Shown here: piece by piece, positions 26,521 through 35,812 of the stretch
Layout of the letters: each line of letters starts with the position of its first letter
How positions within the stretch are numbered: position 1 is the first letter of the stretch
DNA from: Cloacibacterium rupense
Lineage (GTDB): Bacteria; Bacteroidota; Bacteroidia; Flavobacteriales; Weeksellaceae
NCBI RefSeq assembly: GCF_014645495.1
Contig: NZ_BMLV01000002.1
Coordinates: forward strand, 363,191 to 427,190
Length of the DNA: 64,000 nt
Reading direction: 5' to 3'
Notes under the pieces: model-generated
Database searches by the model: none
Seen by the model: only the letters and a program-made list of their open reading frames with translations
What the model was told of the DNA's origin: nothing
Position numbers and translations under genes: made by a program

Positions 26521-27972
26521 TTAAAAAACGTATGTTCCTACAGCACCTGCATCTAATGAAGTGGTAGCAATTTTTCCATTAATTTTAATATTGAAAATCT
26601 CAGAATTAGCACCATCATTTTCTACAATTAGCACTAATTTTCCATCAGCTCTTTTAAATGCAACTGTTGCTAAATTTCCGGGTTGAGTAGAAGCAATTCT
26701 TACTGAATTCTGAGGGATAAACTTAGAAGCGTGTGCAATAATGTAATAAGATACATTTCTTGTGAAATTCTCTGAAGAATTAACCGTAATTGCCCCTTTG
26801 CACATACTACAACCACCTGGCGTAAATGGTTTGAACTGAGGGTCATTGGCTAGATTCCATTCTAGAGCATTTTTACTCCAGTTTCTCATAGAACCGATGA
26901 TTACGTTTTTGGTATGCCATTTTAAATCTCCTCCGAAATTTCCGTTTGAGGCTGTCCATTGTTCTGTAAAATATACATTTTTTGTTGGAAAGGTATTTCT
27001 TACACTACTTAGTGCAGAAATATCACCTCCATATAAGTGAAATGCGGCACCGTCTATGTATGGACTGGCATCTGTATCTGACAATACCGCAATTGGATAA
27101 TCTGGTCTATCGCAATTGTGGTCATAAACAATAATTTTGGTATTAATTGCTGCGTTTTTGAAGGCTGGCCCTAAATCTTTTTTCACGAATGTGGCTTGTT
27201 CTACGGCCGTCATTACCATACTAGGATTGTTGCCACCGTGTAATGGTTCATTCTGAATAGTGATAGCATCTAAGGTAATACCTTCATTTTTCATTGCTTG
27301 AATGTACTTAACAAAATACTGAGCGTAAACCCCGTAATACTCTGGTTTTAGACTACCACCAACAAAACTTCCATTGGTTTTCATCCAAACTGGAGCAGAC
27401 CAAGGTGAACCTAAAATCTTAATATTAGGATTAATGGCTAAAATTTCTTTCAAAAGATTAATTACGCCTCTGTCTTTTTCGATGCTGAATTTGGTAAGGT
27501 TAATGTCGGTTTGACCTGGTTCTACATCATCATAAGAAAACACACTGCTATTAAGGTCTGATGCTCCGATACTTATTCTAAGATAACTTACTGCAATTGA
27601 GTTTTCTCCACTTCCGAAAAGTTCTTGTAGAAGTTCCTGCTTTTTACTTGCTGACATCGCATTAATGACCTCAGCACTACCTCCAGTTAGAGTATATCCG
27701 AAACCATCGACTGATTGATAGGTTTGAGAAACATCTATGTCAATATTTTGATAAACATTGGTATTGGTAGTAAACGCTAAAATAGTATTCTGTTTTTGTA
27801 GTTTGACAGATTCATCAGATTTGGTAATCCACACATCTACTTCATTTTTTGCCACAGGTGGAACTACGGGTGGTTCTGGTTTTTTAGGGTCTTCTGCTCC
27901 TCTTGAACAACAAGATATAGTCAGCAGCGCAAAACCTGCAACTGCGATTTTGCTTATATTAAATAAGTTCAT
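26521..27972 (-). CDS. GH30 glycoside hydrolase, lipoprotein
   Basis: 483 residues. Lipoprotein signal ends in LLTISCCSRG, with a Pro-rich linker (PKKPEPPVVPPV) before the catalytic domain, typical of surface-exposed lipoproteins. GH30 motifs: VDGFGYTLTGGSAEVINAM, acid/base Glu242 in ITIQNEPLHGGN, nucleophile Glu337 in VYFTEQWTASNG. It differs clearly from the operon's other GH30 (different Cys content, CSMCKG loop), so the two are not a recent duplication and may act at different sites, this one outside and the other in the periplasm. Likely endo-beta-1,6-glucanase by context. Confidence 0.92.
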   Translation of the reverse strand: MNLFNISKIAVAGFALLTISCCSRGAEDPKKPEPPVVPPVAKNEVDVWITKSDESVKLQKQNTILAFTTNTNVYQNIDIDVSQTYQSVDGFGYTLTGGSAEVINAMSASKKQELLQELFGSGENSIAVSYLRISIGASDLNSSVFSYDDVEPGQTDINLTKFSIEKDRGVINLLKEILAINPNIKILGSPWSAPVWMKTNGSFVGGSLKPEYYGVYAQYFVKYIQAMKNEGITLDAITIQNEPLHGGNNPSMVMTAVEQATFVKKDLGPAFKNAAINTKIIVYDHNCDRPDYPIAVLSDTDASPYIDGAAFHLYGGDISALSSVRNTFPTKNVYFTEQWTASNGNFGGDLKWHTKNVIIGSMRNWSKNALEWNLANDPQFKPFTPGGCSMCKGAITVNSSENFTRNVSYYIIAHASKFIPQNSVRIASTQPGNLATVAFKRADGKLVLIVENDGANSEIFNIKINGKIATTSLDAGAVGTYVF

Positions 27973-27990
27973 TGAAAAATTTTTTAAGTG

Positions 27991-29076
27991 TTATTGATAT
28001 ACTCTTACATAGTCTACTTCCATTGTAGAAGAATTAAAATTTGGGTCTACTGCTCCTCCAAAATTTCCTCCCATAGCTATATTCATAATAAAGAAGAAAT
28101 TTTGATTGAAAGGTAAACTTGCGCTGTTAGCAAAAGTATAGAACAATTGATTGTCTACGTAAAACTTAATTTGTGAAGGACTCCAATCTAAAGAATATAC
28201 ATGAAATTCTGTGGTAACATTCGGTATGTTTATGGTAGCACCGTCACCATTTCCACCAGAATGGCCAGGATGATGAAGAGTCCCATAAATTTTATTTAAT
28301 TGATTACCTACATGCTCCATGATATCTATTTCGCCACAAGCTGGCCACCCAACTGTGGAAATATTGTCACCCAGCATCCATAGAGCGGGCCATGTGCCTC
28401 CTCCAGCTGGTAGTTTTGCTCTAATATCTACTCTGCCATATTTAAAAGAAAATTTTCCTTTCGAAAGTAATCTGGCTGATGTATAATTAAAACCTTGGTA
28501 AGCTTCTTTTTTAAGAACAATTTTTAACGTTCCATTGCTTACGTATGCATTTTCTTGTCTGTTGGTATAATATTGCACCTCATTATTTCCCCAGCCGTTA
28601 TTGTTTCCTGTATCGTATCCCCAATTATTAGGATTAGGAAAACCATCTGTATTGAATTCATCAGACCAAAGTTGTGTAGGTGCTTTGTAAACGGTAACAC
28701 TAGTTTTCCCTGAAATAAACTTATCACCTCTATAAGCTGACACAAAAATGTCATGCGAATTGGTACCTGGCGTGTTAAAGTTATAAGAAAATTTACCTGT
28801 TGTAGAGCTCAATGTTTCTGAGCCTATCAACATTTTATAAGATGTGGCATTGGTAGCGCTTACTGAAAAGTTTACCGTTCCGCTGCCATCTCCGTCTGGA
28901 AATGATGCAGATTTACCTACTATCTCTGAGTTGATTATCAAATTTGATAACGCAGTATTATCTTCTGAGTTTCCTCCTCCATCACCACTTCTTCCACAAG
29001 ATGCTAAAATTAGCAAAAACACCGAAAAAAAAGACGATAATAAAAAATGTTTAGATACTATAAAATTTGTTTTCAT
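27991..29076 (-). CDS. GH16 endo-beta-1,3-glucanase lipoprotein with N-terminal Ig-like module
   Basis: 361 residues from the ATG at 29076. The signal ends at a lipid Cys in LLILASCGRSGDGGG. Residues about 40-135 form an Ig/PKD-like module (IINSEIVGKSASFPDGDGSG...) that resembles one in the neighbouring lipoprotein at 29144-30100. The GH16 domain follows, with Glu249, Asp251 and Glu254 in CGEIDIMEHVGN, GTWPALWMLGD, MNIAMGGNFGGAVD and YVRVYQ. It is probably the surface enzyme that first cuts beta-1,3-glucan before SusCD import. It lies downstream of an internal hairpin. Confidence 0.93.
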   Translation of the reverse strand: MKTNFIVSKHFLLSSFFSVFLLILASCGRSGDGGGNSEDNTALSNLIINSEIVGKSASFPDGDGSGTVNFSVSATNATSYKMLIGSETLSSTTGKFSYNFNTPGTNSHDIFVSAYRGDKFISGKTSVTVYKAPTQLWSDEFNTDGFPNPNNWGYDTGNNNGWGNNEVQYYTNRQENAYVSNGTLKIVLKKEAYQGFNYTSARLLSKGKFSFKYGRVDIRAKLPAGGGTWPALWMLGDNISTVGWPACGEIDIMEHVGNQLNKIYGTLHHPGHSGGNGDGATINIPNVTTEFHVYSLDWSPSQIKFYVDNQLFYTFANSASLPFNQNFFFIMNIAMGGNFGGAVDPNFNSSTMEVDYVRVYQ

Positions 29077-29094
29077 TTCCAAAAAAAATTAGAT

Positions 29095-29126
29095 AAAAAC
29101 ACAGAGCTGTAATAGCTCTGTGTTTT
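29095..29126 (-). terminator. Perfect hairpin inside the PUL operon
   Basis: AAAACACAGAGCT (29096-29108) and AGCTCTGTGTTTT (29114-29126) form a perfect 13-base stem with a 5-base loop. On the minus strand it is followed by TTTTTATCT and further T-runs. It separates the uptake genes from the enzyme genes and may act as a partial terminator. Confidence 0.75.
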
Positions 29127-29143
29127 GTGAAGAAACTATTGTA

Positions 29144-30100
29144 TTAAGCTGGTATTAGTTTGATATACCATGCATTTCCGGTTTCTGTACCTTGTACTCT
29201 TAGGTACATGTAATTGTCATTGATTACTAATATTTCATATTCTTTTTGCAAAGCACCATAACCAATAAAAGTAGATGGGCTATTTAATAGAATACTAGTT
29301 TTAGTAGTAGGGCTAGTAGAGGTAGAAAGAATTCCAGAACTTGCTTCAATGAAAGCAAATGAACCAGAACCTCCTCCATAACTATAGCAACCTTCTGCTC
29401 CAGAACCAGGTATTCCTGGTAGATTGGTCAGGCTACCTGTTTTAGTAAATGCCCCGTCAGGTGTAGCTACTTGAATAGAATAAGAAGAAGCACTTTCTTT
29501 TTTGAAAGTAAATCTTGCAGTGTAGAAACAGTTACAACATCCGGCTTTTTCGTCTGGACCCGCACTCCACCATTCTGGGCTTACAGAAGAATTAGACCAA
29601 GGCCCTACACCGAAATGGCCTGCAGTTTTTTGATCGACTTTCCATGTTTTAGTTGCATTATTGGTAAGTTTTGTAACAATAGTAGGGTCTACATTGTATA
29701 CACTTTTTACGGTGATATCTTTAGTAGCTACAGTAGAAGTACCTCCTTTTCCGTAAGCAATAACGTGAATTCTGTATTTAACATCGCCAAGGGTGTTAAA
29801 TTTCTTGGTTATTGTCTGAGAATTAACCAATTCGTAAGATGGAGTGCTTGCCAAGTTATCTACTTCAGAATATCCTATTTTATAAGAACTCGCGTGGTCT
29901 GCTTTTACTGTGATTTTCACAACTCCAGAGCCATCTCCGTTTGGTGTTGTTGCGCTTTGACCTACAATAGTTGTAGTAATTACTAAATTACTAGGTTGGG
30001 TAAGGTCTCCCATTGTATATTCTTCTTCTTTACAAGCAAAAATTGCTAATGACATCAAGATGAAGATTCCTGTTATTTTTATAATTAATTTATTGTTCAT
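29144..30100 (-). CDS. Putative surface glycan-binding lipoprotein
   Basis: 318 residues. Lipoprotein signal (ILMSLAIFACKEEEY, Cys at about 23). Residues about 38-135 are an Ig-like module (NLVITTTIVGQSATTPNGDG...) shared with the GH16 at 27991-29076. The C-terminal half has many Gly/Ser/aromatic residues (GPWSNSSVSPEWWSAGPDEKAGCCNCFY, YSYGGGSGSF) and ends in a beta-rich stretch (EYEILVINDNYMYLRVQG). Its place after susD suggests a SusE/SusF-like role of holding glycan at the surface. No catalytic motif is seen. Function inferred from context and build. Confidence 0.7.
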   Translation of the reverse strand: MNNKLIIKITGIFILMSLAIFACKEEEYTMGDLTQPSNLVITTTIVGQSATTPNGDGSGVVKITVKADHASSYKIGYSEVDNLASTPSYELVNSQTITKKFNTLGDVKYRIHVIAYGKGGTSTVATKDITVKSVYNVDPTIVTKLTNNATKTWKVDQKTAGHFGVGPWSNSSVSPEWWSAGPDEKAGCCNCFYTARFTFKKESASSYSIQVATPDGAFTKTGSLTNLPGIPGSGAEGCYSYGGGSGSFAFIEASSGILSTSTSPTTKTSILLNSPSTFIGYGALQKEYEILVINDNYMYLRVQGTETGNAWYIKLIPA

Positions 30101-30108
30101 AGTTTCAA

Positions 30109-31239
30109 TTAATTAGATTGTGATATATTGTCTATATAAATAATCTCTCCTGTACCTTTTTCAGCTAAATTATATTGGAAAACGTATTGACCAAAAGTTG
30201 TACCTGCAGGAATATTTAAAGAAGCAAAATCAAAAGTTAATTCTACCCATTGATTGGCTACTGGAATATTAACATCTACTGCTCTATTTCCACCACCTGT
30301 TGAAGGTTGTTCTAGTTGGAAATGTAATGCTTTACCTGCCTCTGTAGCATATACTAACATTTTGAATTTAGTTCCTTTATCAATATTTATTGGGACAGAA
30401 TTAGGAGAAGACATTGGGGTCCAAGTCCCAGCCCAAGATTCTGCACCTGCTCCTTTGGTAAATTTCCAAACTTTAGCAGATGTATTTAATCCACCAGAGA
30501 AAGGATTATCCACTATTGCTGCATCTACTCCTCCAAATACACCTCCTAAGCTATAATTCTGGAATTCATTATCATAAGTAATAGGTAATGTAAAAGGGTC
30601 AAAAACTTTAACTACTTGAGAAGTTGTAGCTTGAGCTGCGCCTCCACTTAAAGCCACTACTTTTACTGTAAAATTACCAGAAGTAGCATATGTATGAGAA
30701 ACGGTAGCTGTAACCTCTCCTGAACTATTTGCAGTTCCTGCGACAGGAGTTCCTACTTCATTGGTTTTGTCTCCGAAGTAAACTAAGAAACCTCCCATGG
30801 CATTCTTAGAAGAAAGGCCTAAATTAATTTTATATCCTGATAGTTCTGGTGTTACTTTTAACTCTGTAGGAGCTGTATAAGTAACTTTTAGTGGATAAGT
30901 ATTCACTGTTTCTTTACCAGCTACATCATAAGTAGTAATGGTTACAGTATAACTTCCTTCGGGATATTTGTGAGTGGTGCTTTGCCCTGGTAAAACCAAT
31001 GCTGAAGCATTAATCCCCGTTCCGTGACCATAAGCCACTAAAAACTTAGAAGCACCTTCGCCCACTGGGGTAATTTTTACAGTACCTGAGTTATCTGTGC
31101 TAATATCAAAAATCTTATTAGAGTTTGTAGAACTAGCAGTATTGATATACGAAGTATCGCTATTTAATCCGTCTATTTCGCAGCTGTTTAGAATAAACAT
31201 TGCTGAAAATAGGCCTAATATTAATTTTATATTTTTCAT
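30109..31239 (-). CDS. Putative surface glycan-binding lipoprotein with PKD-like domains
   Basis: 376 residues. Lipoprotein signal ends in AMFILNSCEID. Two beta-sandwich modules follow: about 40-120 and a clear PKD-type domain at about 125-210 (YFGDKTNEV...VSHTYATSGNFTVKVVAL). The C-terminal 160 residues look like a carbohydrate-binding jelly roll (ILFQ-free, with KVWKFTKGAGAESWAGTW, LHFQLEQPSTGGGNRAV, WVELTFDFASLNI, GEIIYIDNIS). It sits 11 bases downstream of susD and should assist surface capture of the polysaccharide. It is best called SusE-positioned rather than a SusE homologue. Confidence 0.75.
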   Translation of the reverse strand: MKNIKLILGLFSAMFILNSCEIDGLNSDTSYINTASSTNSNKIFDISTDNSGTVKITPVGEGASKFLVAYGHGTGINASALVLPGQSTTHKYPEGSYTVTITTYDVAGKETVNTYPLKVTYTAPTELKVTPELSGYKINLGLSSKNAMGGFLVYFGDKTNEVGTPVAGTANSSGEVTATVSHTYATSGNFTVKVVALSGGAAQATTSQVVKVFDPFTLPITYDNEFQNYSLGGVFGGVDAAIVDNPFSGGLNTSAKVWKFTKGAGAESWAGTWTPMSSPNSVPINIDKGTKFKMLVYATEAGKALHFQLEQPSTGGGNRAVDVNIPVANQWVELTFDFASLNIPAGTTFGQYVFQYNLAEKGTGEIIYIDNISQSN

Positions 31240-31250
31240 AGTTTATAATT

Positions 31251-32756
31251 TTAGTAACCAGGATTTTGAACAAGTTTAGTATTTTGTAACTCTTGATAAG
31301 GGATAGGAAATACTTCATTTTTATTTGCTTTAAATCCTCTAGAAGCTAATACTGTAGCTGCATCACCCCATCTTACAAGGTCAAAGAAACGGTGTCCTTC
31401 TCCTGCTAATTCTCTTCTTCTTTCATCTTTGATTGTTTGCAAAGAAACTGGTACTGATGGTAAGCCTACTCTGGCTCTTACAGCATCTAATAATGCTTGT
31501 GCTCTAGCACCCGTTCCTCCTAAAGCTTCCGCTTCTAGTAGATAAGTATCTGCCAATCTAATTACATAAGAATCTTTTTTGTAATTAAGAACGGCATCAC
31601 CTGCTTCTGTGGTTACATCTGCTTGGGTAGGCAAGAATTTTTTAAGGAAATATCCTGTGTCTTTATAGCCTGGCACATAATCTGCATCTCCTGATGCTTT
31701 TAGTGCTTTCAAATCAAAAACTGTAGAAGAAAAACGCGGATCATTCTTCATAAAATCATAAAAATCTTGTGTGAAGACATTAAAACTCCAACCCGCAGGT
31801 AGATCTGGTGCATTGGCTGTTTTTTTGTTATATCCCCTAGGGCCTACCATTACGCAAACAGAGTTGCCTCTATCAGAACCGCTTCCCCAGTTACCCCAAC
31901 CAGCAAAACTCAAGTTGGTGTGTGAACATTCTATAATAGCTTCTGAATGGAATTTATTGTTTGTCACCCATAAATCAGCAAAATTACTAAGCAATTTATA
32001 ACCATATTGGCTAGTTCCTCCTGGTGTTCCGTTTACATCCGCTAGTTGTGCAGCTGCTTCGGTTTTTTTGCCATCATATAAATATACTTTCCCTAAAAGA
32101 GCTTTTGCGGCACCTTTTGAAAATCTTCCTAGTTCTGACGAAGTAACAGTATTTGGAAGATCATTAATTGCTGATGCCAAATCTGCTTCTATTTGCTTAT
32201 AAACCTCTGCAGGAGCTGCCTGAGTGATATCATACATCTGTGTAGGGTCTACTGGTTCTAGAATAAGCGGAATGTTTTTAAACATTCTTACTAGATTGAA
32301 ATAGTATAATGCTCTTAACGCTTTAGCTTCTGCAATAAATCTAGTTTTTTTAGCAGCGTCCATTGGAACATCTGGTAGCTTTTTCACTAAAATATTGGTT
32401 CTAAAAATTCCTTGGTAATGGTCATTCCAGAAACTTCTAGGAATGGTAAATGCAGTTTGTGAATAATTAGAAAAACTTTGAATACCCATACCGTCTGTTT
32501 CACCGCCGCCGCCTGCATACTGATCATCAGACCCCGCATTCATCATGGTAATCATATTCTCGAAACCACCTGAGTTTTTTCTAATTGGATCATATGCGGC
32601 TACTAATGCACTATATGCTTGGCTTTCGTCTTTGTAGAAATTTAATTCTGTAAGTTTTCCGTCCGCAGGAACTGTAAGATACTCCTCTGAACAAGAAGCC
32701 AAAGTACAGGTCAAAATTCCTACGACTGCTATATTTAATATTTTCTTGTTAATCAT
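31251..32756 (-). CDS. susD: SusD/RagB family nutrient-binding lipoprotein
   Basis: Surface lid that binds glycan and closes over the SusC channel. 501 residues. Lipoprotein signal ends in LTCTLASCSEEYL. The TPR-rich SusD fold is recognisable: KDESQAYSALVAAYDPIR, RFIAEAKALRALYYFNLVRMFKNIPLI, ASAINDLPN, GAAKALLGKVYLYDGK, and the C-terminal family signature YVIRLADTYLLEAEAL...RRRELAGEGHRFFDLVRWGDA. It starts 5 bases after the susC stop, the standard pair arrangement. The symbol denotes the family, not the starch system itself. Confidence 0.96.
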   Translation of the reverse strand: MINKKILNIAVVGILTCTLASCSEEYLTVPADGKLTELNFYKDESQAYSALVAAYDPIRKNSGGFENMITMMNAGSDDQYAGGGGETDGMGIQSFSNYSQTAFTIPRSFWNDHYQGIFRTNILVKKLPDVPMDAAKKTRFIAEAKALRALYYFNLVRMFKNIPLILEPVDPTQMYDITQAAPAEVYKQIEADLASAINDLPNTVTSSELGRFSKGAAKALLGKVYLYDGKKTEAAAQLADVNGTPGGTSQYGYKLLSNFADLWVTNNKFHSEAIIECSHTNLSFAGWGNWGSGSDRGNSVCVMVGPRGYNKKTANAPDLPAGWSFNVFTQDFYDFMKNDPRFSSTVFDLKALKASGDADYVPGYKDTGYFLKKFLPTQADVTTEAGDAVLNYKKDSYVIRLADTYLLEAEALGGTGARAQALLDAVRARVGLPSVPVSLQTIKDERRRELAGEGHRFFDLVRWGDAATVLASRGFKANKNEVFPIPYQELQNTKLVQNPGY

Positions 32757-32761
32757 TGTTT

Positions 32762-35689
32762 TTAAAATTGAAAGTTAATACCAAAAATAATTGTTCTAGG
32801 TTGTGGATAAAAACCTTTGTCTATCCCCATTACATCTCCTCCAATTTCTGGATCATATCCATTGTATTTGGTCAGAGTAAGTAAATTGTTACCTGTTACA
32901 TAAATTCTCACTTTCTCCGCGTTAACTTTATCTAAAATTGATTTAGGAAGTGAGTATCCTAAAGAAATTACTTTCAAACGTAAATAATCTCCATCTTGTA
33001 AATAAAAGTCTGACATTCTAGTAAAATTCCCATTAGCATCGTCAGTAGTCAATCTTGGATAGTCATTAGAAGTACCTTCTCCTGTCCATCTAGACAATGC
33101 AACTGTTTGATAGTTAGCTCTAGAAACATCTAGACGTCTAAGTCCTTGGAAAATTTTATTACCTGCAACACCTTGGAACATTGCATTTAAATCAAAATTT
33201 TTGTATTCAAAATTCAAGCTAAGCCCAAAAGTATATTTTGGTAAAGAGTTTCCTAAAAACATTCTGTCTTTATCTGTAATTTCTCCGTCTCCATTATTAT
33301 CTACCCATTTGAAATCTCCAGGTTTTGCATTAGGCTGAATCAAACCTCCTGTAGAATTGACATAAGCATTAATTTGGTCCCAATTTTGGAAGATTCCGTC
33401 GGTTTTCCATCCAAAGAAACTACCAAATGGCTGACCCACCATTAATCTAGTAATCTCTCCTGTCATAGATTGGAAGCCTCCCATACCAATAAATTCTCTT
33501 CCATTCAATTTGGTAACTTCATTATCTAGAGTTGCAAAGTTTCCGCTAGCGCTGAAGTTAAAGTCTCCGAATCTTTTTTTGTAAGAAAGTTCTAATTCAA
33601 AACCAGAGTTTTTCATATCCCCGATGTTTCCCCAAGGGTCTTGTGTAACCCCTACATATCCAGGAATTTGGTATTGAAGCAAAATACCTTCTGTTAATTT
33701 GTTAAAATATTCTGCTGTCAAATTGAAATTATTAAATAATTTCAAATCTACCCCAAAGTTCTTTTGTGTGGTCTCTTCCCAATGTAAATCTGGGTTTGAT
33801 AAAGTAGCTGGTGCAGAACCAATAGTAACAGATGGGCTACCACCAAAATAATAGTTATATCCTGTAGCCATTAAAGACTCATACTGATTAGGAGCTAGAG
33901 CTCCGTCATTACCATTTACCCCATATCCTGCTCTCAACTTAATCTCATTAATAAAATTATTTTCTGGCCAGAAACTTTCTTTTGATACTACCCAACCTGC
34001 AGATACAGATGGGAAATTACCATATTTATTATTAGGCCCGAATAAAGAAGAACCATCTCTTCTAATAATCCCGGTTAATAAATATTTTTCTTTATAGTTA
34101 TAGTTTAATCTTGCAAATAATGAAGCTCTTCTAAGCTGATTAAAATTATAGCTATAGCCTAACTTATCTGTAGGAGCTACATCCATATTGAAGCTAGCTT
34201 GAGCATAATCATTAGTAGGTAAGTTATAATGTGTCACCCCACTAAAATTTCCAATACCTGAAACATAGACCCCTTGCCCTAATAAAACAGAAATACTATG
34301 CCCTCCAAATTTTTTATCATACGTTAAAGTGTTTTCTACACTCCAATCTAGACCTTGACCATTACTTCTATAAAGATTATTTCTTGCTGTATTTAATGTT
34401 TGAGTACTCAAGTAATACAGTGGTGTAAATCCATAATCACCCCAGAAAGCTTTTTTAGCACCTAATGAGGTCTTGAATTTTAAATCTTTTACAAATTCTG
34501 CTTGCAAATAGGCGTTTCCAACAACTACATCAGACCAACTGTAATTCCCTAATCTTGTTCTAATATATGCCATAGGGTTTACAATCTCTGTTTGTTGCAT
34601 ATTAGAAATCCCATATGGATTACCAAATTGATCTCTGATAATATAAGGAGAAGAGGTATAAGGAGACATATTTGCTTTAATTGGATCATATTCTATAAGT
34701 GGAGTTAGAGGATCCATCATAATAGCATCTGCTACAACGCCTCCAAATTCATTATTTTGGCTACCAATCCCTATATTTTTTTGATGAGTGTAGAACACAT
34801 TCTGTCCAAAAGTCAAAAAGTCATCAAAAAATTTGTGAGTAGAATTTATTCTTACCGTTTGTTTTTTGTATTTAGAGATGTCTGTTGCAACAATACCATC
34901 TTGCTCTTGAAGCCCAAAAGATGCATAAAATGTAGATTTATCAGTCCTTCCGCTAAAGCTTAGCTCATGGTTCATCCCAAAAGCACTTTTGTTAAATACT
35001 AATTTTTGCCAATCTGTTCCCACACCTAAACTGCTTATATCTGAAAACAGTGGGTTTCCTCCTCCATTTACAGATTTCTCATTCATTAGCAAGGCATACT
35101 CTGTAGCATTGAGCACTTTTAATACTTTGTTTGGAGAAGAATAACTCGTATATCCATTATAAGATATACTCATTTTACCTTTTTTAGCGCTTTTTGTAGT
35201 GACTAAAATTACCCCTTTTGCCGCTCTTGTTCCATAGATTGCTGCTGATGCTGCGTCTTTTAGAATCTCAATGGATTCAATGTCTGCCTGGTTTAGTGTC
35301 GCAATATCCGCATTTTCTAAAGGAACTCCGTCTACTACCCATAACGGATCATTTGCTCCATTATTAGTAGGGAAAGTAGTAATACCCCTAACTCTAATGG
35401 TAGAAGATGAACCAGGCGCACCTGAGTTCATAGCAATGGTTACCCCTGCAGATCGACCTTGGATCATCTGCCCAATCCCTCCGTTTGGAGAGGCTTCAAA
35501 ATCTTTTGCTGTTACTTTTGAAATTGCACCTGTAACTGTAGATTTTTTCTGTGTTCCGTATCCTACGTTTACGAGTACTACTTCTTCAATGGCTTTTTCT
35601 TTAAGAGAATCTCTTTTTTCCTGAGCACTAAATGCTACAGATGAAAGAACCATTGATAGGCTAATCAAACTAACAATTTGTTTTTTCAT
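32762..35689 (-). CDS. susC: SusC/RagA family TonB-linked outer-membrane transporter
   Basis: Imports oligosaccharides with SusD. 975 residues. Signal peptide (MKKQIVSLISLSMVLSSVAFSAQ), a TonB-box-like segment (IEEVVLVNVGYGTQKK), plug domain with SusC motifs (GRSAGVTI, LWVVDGVPLENADIATLNQADIESIEILKDAASAAIYGTRAAKGVILVTTK), then a barrel ending IIFGINFQF. It lacks the carboxypeptidase-regulatory-like domain that many SusC proteins carry between signal and TonB box. It heads the PUL operon; a palindrome related to the one before the amylase lies 20-40 bases upstream of its start. Confidence 0.97.
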   Translation of the reverse strand: MKKQIVSLISLSMVLSSVAFSAQEKRDSLKEKAIEEVVLVNVGYGTQKKSTVTGAISKVTAKDFEASPNGGIGQMIQGRSAGVTIAMNSGAPGSSSTIRVRGITTFPTNNGANDPLWVVDGVPLENADIATLNQADIESIEILKDAASAAIYGTRAAKGVILVTTKSAKKGKMSISYNGYTSYSSPNKVLKVLNATEYALLMNEKSVNGGGNPLFSDISSLGVGTDWQKLVFNKSAFGMNHELSFSGRTDKSTFYASFGLQEQDGIVATDISKYKKQTVRINSTHKFFDDFLTFGQNVFYTHQKNIGIGSQNNEFGGVVADAIMMDPLTPLIEYDPIKANMSPYTSSPYIIRDQFGNPYGISNMQQTEIVNPMAYIRTRLGNYSWSDVVVGNAYLQAEFVKDLKFKTSLGAKKAFWGDYGFTPLYYLSTQTLNTARNNLYRSNGQGLDWSVENTLTYDKKFGGHSISVLLGQGVYVSGIGNFSGVTHYNLPTNDYAQASFNMDVAPTDKLGYSYNFNQLRRASLFARLNYNYKEKYLLTGIIRRDGSSLFGPNNKYGNFPSVSAGWVVSKESFWPENNFINEIKLRAGYGVNGNDGALAPNQYESLMATGYNYYFGGSPSVTIGSAPATLSNPDLHWEETTQKNFGVDLKLFNNFNLTAEYFNKLTEGILLQYQIPGYVGVTQDPWGNIGDMKNSGFELELSYKKRFGDFNFSASGNFATLDNEVTKLNGREFIGMGGFQSMTGEITRLMVGQPFGSFFGWKTDGIFQNWDQINAYVNSTGGLIQPNAKPGDFKWVDNNGDGEITDKDRMFLGNSLPKYTFGLSLNFEYKNFDLNAMFQGVAGNKIFQGLRRLDVSRANYQTVALSRWTGEGTSNDYPRLTTDDANGNFTRMSDFYLQDGDYLRLKVISLGYSLPKSILDKVNAEKVRIYVTGNNLLTLTKYNGYDPEIGGDVMGIDKGFYPQPRTIIFGINFQF

Positions 35690-35708
35690 ATAAAATAGTT
35701 TTTATTTT

Positions 35709-35731
35709 TTATCTCATTTTGAGACAATAAA
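35709..35731. promoter_or_regulatory. Imperfect palindrome upstream of susC
   Basis: TCTCA (35712-35716) and TGAGA (35720-35724) frame a 3-base centre, with partial pairing further out. Read on the minus strand it contains TATTGTCTCAA, identical over 11 bases to the centre of the perfect palindrome at 20962-20995. Confidence 0.45.
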
Positions 35732-35796
35732 TTTATATTAATTTCTTTAACAAAAAAATATTTTCTCAATTATTTTAAAATTTCGTTTATTTGCGG

Positions 35797-35804
35797 TACT
35801 TTTG
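35797..35804 (+). promoter_or_regulatory. -7-like box for the MFS gene
   Basis: TACTTTTG matches TAnnTTTG and would give a leader of about 85 bases before the MFS start at 35897. No well-spaced -33 TTG is seen. Confidence 0.4.
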
Positions 35805-35812
35805 GAGGTATT

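Noticed and set aside
29471-29986. 171-codon open frame on the plus strand
   Set aside because: It lies opposite a well-supported lipoprotein gene of the PUL, has no signal, domain or promoter, and its composition (many Ser, Arg, Cys) is that of an antisense shadow.
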